Of a stretch of 64,000 nucleotides of DNA, positions 61,475 through 64,000 are shown in pieces. The DNA lies in NCBI RefSeq assembly GCF_027706845.1, contig NZ_JAQGCZ010000005.1:186001-250000 (forward strand), written 5' to 3'. Within the stretch, counting starts at the first letter, position 1, and each line of letters opens with the position of its first letter. The position numbers and the translations under genes were made by a program. Below the pieces are notes generated by a model that was not told the DNA's origin, ran no database searches, and was given only the letters and a program-made list of their open reading frames with translations. The stretch comes from Mycolicibacterium sp. BiH015 (GTDB lineage Bacteria; Actinomycetota; Actinomycetes; Mycobacteriales; Mycobacteriaceae).

Positions 61475-63329
61475 TCCTCGCGCCGTAGTTCACGCCGGCG
61501 CCAGGGGCCGGGCTCTGGTTCACGACGGCGTTGGTGCGCTGTCCGCTGTTCTGTACGTCGGCGCCCTTGTCCAGCACTCCGGTCCAGCCGAGCGCCCGTA
61601 ACCGGGGCTCGGCGTCGACCCAGAACATGCCGGTCAGATCGGGCATCACGAACTGGTTTCCGCGTGACACCTGGATCTGGATCACCGTGTCCTGGGCGAC
61701 GGTTTGCCCCGCGCCGGGCTCCAGGCCGACCACCTGCCCGGCGGGCGTGGTGCTGTCGACCTCCACGGGGACGTTCTTGGTGAACCCGGACGCATTCAGG
61801 ATCTGCTGGCACACCTCGATGGTCTGGCCGATGCACTCGGGCACGACGGCCGTCGCGGGGCCTTTGCCCACCACGATCGTGATCTCGTTGGTGATCGCCG
61901 AGGTCTGGTTCGCCGGCGGCACCGTCGACAGCACGCGGTCTCTCTGCTCGGGGAGCGACGCGGAGGTCGTCTGGCGGAAGCGTTCGAAGCCCGCATCCGT
62001 CAACCGCTTCACGGCGTCGGAGTAGCTGAGCCCGGACACGTCCGGCACCTCGCGCTGCTCGGGCCCCGTCGACACATTGAGTGTGATCTCGTCGCCGGCG
62101 GCCACGGACGCGTTGGCGCCCGGATCGGTGTCGATGACGTGGTCCGGCGGGACTTCGGAATCCGGTTTCTGCTGGGTGCGGATCGAGAATCCGCGATTCT
62201 GCAGCGCGGCGATCGCGTCGGCAGACGGCTGTCCCGTCACATCAGGTACCTGCACGTCGCGGGTTTCGCCGCCGAACATGTTGATGCCGATCGTGACGAC
62301 CACGGTCAGCACCGCCAGCACCGCCACGGCGATCAGCCATCGCCCCAGTGACCCGCCGCGTTCGCGCTCCTCGTACCGCGGCTGATGGCCGCCGGCCGGA
62401 TCGATCGGCTGCGTCCGGTGATGCGCGGGCGTGGCTGACAGCATGGACGTGCGTTCGGCGTCGGTGAACACCTTCGGCGCGTCCGGTGCCTCGCCGCTGT
62501 GCACCTTGACGAGGTCGGCGCGCATTTCCGCGGCCGTCTGATACCTGTTGTCGGGGTTTTTGGCGAGCGCCTTGAGCACGACCGCGTCGAGGTCGGGCGA
62601 GATATCGGCGTGCCGCTGCGACGGCGGCACCGGATCCTCGCGGACGTGCTGATACGCGACGGCGACGGGGGAGTCACCGACGAAGGGCGGCTCGCCGGTG
62701 AGGAGCTCGTAGAGCACGCAGCCCAGCGAGTACACATCGGAGCGGGCGTCGACCTTGACGCCGCGCGCCTGCTCCGGTGAGAGGTACTGCGCGGTGCCGA
62801 TCACCGCGGCGGTCTGCGTGACCGGGTTGCCCGCGTCGGCTAGTGCCCGCGCGATACCGAAGTCCATCACCTTCACCGCGCCGGCCTTGCTGATCATGAT
62901 GTTGGCCGGTTTGACGTCGCGGTGGATGATGCCGTGCTGGTGGCTGAAGTTCAGCGCCTGGCAGGCATCGGCGATGACCTCGATGGCGCGCCGGGCCGGC
63001 ATCGGACCGTCGCTGTGCACGATGTCGCGCAAAGTCACACCGTCGACGTACTCCATGACGATGTAGGGCAGCGGCCCGGTCGGAGTCTCGGCTTCGCCGG
63101 TGTCGTACACCGCGACGATCGCGGGGTGGTTCAGGGCCGCAGCATTCTGGGCTTCGCGGCGGAAGCGGAGGTAGAAACTCGGGTCGCGGGCCAGATCTGC
63201 GCGCAGCACCTTGATCGCGACGTCGCGGTGCAGGCGCAGGTCGCGGGCCAGATGAACTTCGGACATGCCGCCGAAGCCCAGAATCTCGCCGACTTCGTAG
63301 CGGTCGGAAAGGTGCTGTGGGGTTGTCAT
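61452..63329 (-). CDS. pknB: Serine/threonine protein kinase PknB
   Basis: 625-residue transmembrane kinase, essential regulator of mycobacterial growth. Kinase domain about 10-275: Gly loop GFGGMSEV, Lys40, HRDVKPAN with Asp138, DFG at 156-158, and activation-loop Thr171/Thr173 ([10 protein letters not shown]) as in M. tuberculosis PknB. A juxtamembrane linker precedes one helix ([19 protein letters not shown]), then four extracellular PASTA repeats that sense muropeptides or lipid II. Known substrates encoded in this window include CwlM and MurJ. ATG overlaps the pknA stop (ATGA). Confidence 0.98.
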   Translation of the reverse strand: MTTPQHLSDRYEVGEILGFGGMSEVHLARDLRLHRDVAIKVLRADLARDPSFYLRFRREAQNAAALNHPAIVAVYDTGEAETPTGPLPYIVMEYVDGVTLRDIVHSDGPMPARRAIEVIADACQALNFSHQHGIIHRDVKPANIMISKAGAVKVMDFGIARALADAGNPVTQTAAVIGTAQYLSPEQARGVKVDARSDVYSLGCVLYELLTGEPPFVGDSPVAVAYQHVREDPVPPSQRHADISPDLDAVVLKALAKNPDNRYQTAAEMRADLVKVHSGEAPDAPKVFTDAERTSMLSATPAHHRTQPIDPAGGHQPRYEERERGGSLGRWLIAVAVLAVLTVVVTIGINMFGGETRDVQVPDVTGQPSADAIAALQNRGFSIRTQQKPDSEVPPDHVIDTDPGANASVAAGDEITLNVSTGPEQREVPDVSGLSYSDAVKRLTDAGFERFRQTTSASLPEQRDRVLSTVPPANQTSAITNEITIVVGKGPATAVVPECIGQTIEVCQQILNASGFTKNVPVEVDSTTPAGQVVGLEPGAGQTVAQDTVIQIQVSRGNQFVMPDLTGMFWVDAEPRLRALGWTGVLDKGADVQNSGQRTNAVVNQSPAPGAGVNYGARITLNFAS

Positions 63330-64000
63330 CGCACTATCTGTTCTGAAGCGTGCAGCATCACCGACGGTGATGCCTCGTCAACGGGTCGGGATACCCAATT
63401 TCGGTCGGGTTCATGATCGCCTACGGCCGGCGGCGCGGCGCCGGGAGTCTCGGGCGGCGCTCCCGGAGCGGAGGTTTGGCTACTGGGCGTCTCGGTGATC
63501 GTCGTCGGAGGGGGGCGGTCCCTGCGGTCCTGGGCGTTGAGGACGATGAGGATCGCGATGACGATCGCGAGCGCGCCGAGCACACCCGCGGCCCACAGCA
63601 GCGCCCGCTGGCCCGACGAGAACGTCCGTCGCGCCGGCTGGGGCGATCGGTGGTGGCTGCCCGTGGCCCGGGTGCGTGATGTCGGAGCGGCGGGCGCGCG
63701 GCCGGTCGCCTCCGGCGGCCTGTTCGCGATGGCGGGCGGCACCGCGGCCGGTGCGGCACGCCCGATCGACGGCGCGGCATTGGGCCGCGGGGGCCTGCGG
63801 CCGGCACGCACCGCGGCGACGGCGTCGGCGAACGGCCCGCCGGACTTGTAGCGCATGCCCGGGTTCTTGACGAGGGTGATCTCGATCAGCTCGCGCACAT
63901 TCGGCGGCAGGTCGGCGGGCAGCGGGGGAGGAGTCTCCTTGATGTGCTTCATGGCCACGGTCAGTGCACCGTCTCCGGTGAACGGCCGCTTGCCCGACAC
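63326..64000 (-). CDS. pknA: Serine/threonine protein kinase PknA, C-terminal part
   Basis: The visible 224 residues are the end of a Hanks-type kinase whose N-terminus lies right of the window. The C-lobe end ([20 protein letters not shown] ... [19 protein letters not shown]) is followed by a Pro/Ala-rich linker, one membrane helix ([20 protein letters not shown]) and a short extracellular Pro-rich tail without PASTA repeats, as in PknA. It acts with PknB in controlling cell shape and division. An internal ATG near 64000 is not the start. Confidence 0.93.
   Translation of the reverse strand: MSGKRPFTGDGALTVAMKHIKETPPPLPADLPPNVRELIEITLVKNPGMRYKSGGPFADAVAAVRAGRRPPRPNAAPSIGRAAPAAVPPAIANRPPEATGRAPAAPTSRTRATGSHHRSPQPARRTFSSGQRALLWAAGVLGALAIVIAILIVLNAQDRRDRPPPTTITETPSSQTSAPGAPPETPGAAPPAVGDHEPDRNWVSRPVDEASPSVMLHASEQIVR

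Overview
The window is chromosomal DNA from a high-GC actinobacterium. Gene content and order identify it as a mycobacterium, most likely a fast-growing Mycolicibacterium-type species, and it spans the replication origin. Diagnostic blocks are rpmH-dnaA-dnaN-gnd-recF-dciA-gyrB-gyrA, the chain pcnA-mutT4-Rv3909-murJ-sigM-rsmA-trxB-trxC-cwlM-parB-parA-rsmG-jag-yidC-yidD-rnpA, and cwsA-ppiA-crgA-trpG-pknB-pknA. Rv numbers below are recalled M. tuberculosis names used as positional labels; no database was searched.

Left part (1-22.6 kb): a cut-off GntR regulator, a polar amino-acid ABC transporter whose binding protein and permease are one polypeptide, a MarR regulator, a glucosylglycerate hydrolase, an SDR, leuS, the proline-rich Mtc28 antigen and a small membrane protein. 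A purine-degradation cluster (10.2-19.2 kb) follows: guanine deaminase, a purine permease fused to an OHCU-decarboxylase-like domain, OHCU decarboxylase, hydroxyisourate hydrolase, FAD urate hydroxylase and a two-gene xanthine dehydrogenase. Together these could take guanine to allantoin. Then come YqgE, an MFS transporter and a DinB/mycothiol-type protein. The Rv0036c-Rv0043c block lies on the pcnA side of the origin, unlike in M. tuberculosis.

Middle (22.1-41.1 kb): RNA and nucleotide maintenance (pcnA, mutT4), envelope biogenesis (Rv3909, MurJ with a pseudokinase tail, CwlM), stress response (sigM/rsmA, trxB/trxC), chromosome segregation (parA, parB and two parS sites inside parA and rsmG), rRNA methylation, membrane insertion (Jag, YidC, YidD), RnpA and L34. 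oriC is the dnaA-dnaN spacer (43.17-43.70 kb), with further DnaA boxes upstream of dnaA.

Right part (43.7-64 kb): sliding clamp, 6-phosphogluconate dehydrogenase, RecF, DciA, gyrase, a membrane protein, tRNA-Ile and tRNA-Ala with a tiny DLW-39-type gene between them, a 57-residue unknown, serine dehydratase, CwsA, cyclophilin, a PH-like protein, CrgA, a DUF881 protein, two tandem secreted serine hydrolases with acidic tails, trpG, and the PknB/PknA kinases that control growth and division. No insertion sequence, prophage or CRISPR array was seen. The least ordinary parts are the permease-decarboxylase fusion, the iron-sulfur/molybdenum xanthine dehydrogenase fusion, the acidic-tailed hydrolase pair, the DxDxDG-repeat protein after pcnA, and the small gene that ends inside tRNA-Ala.
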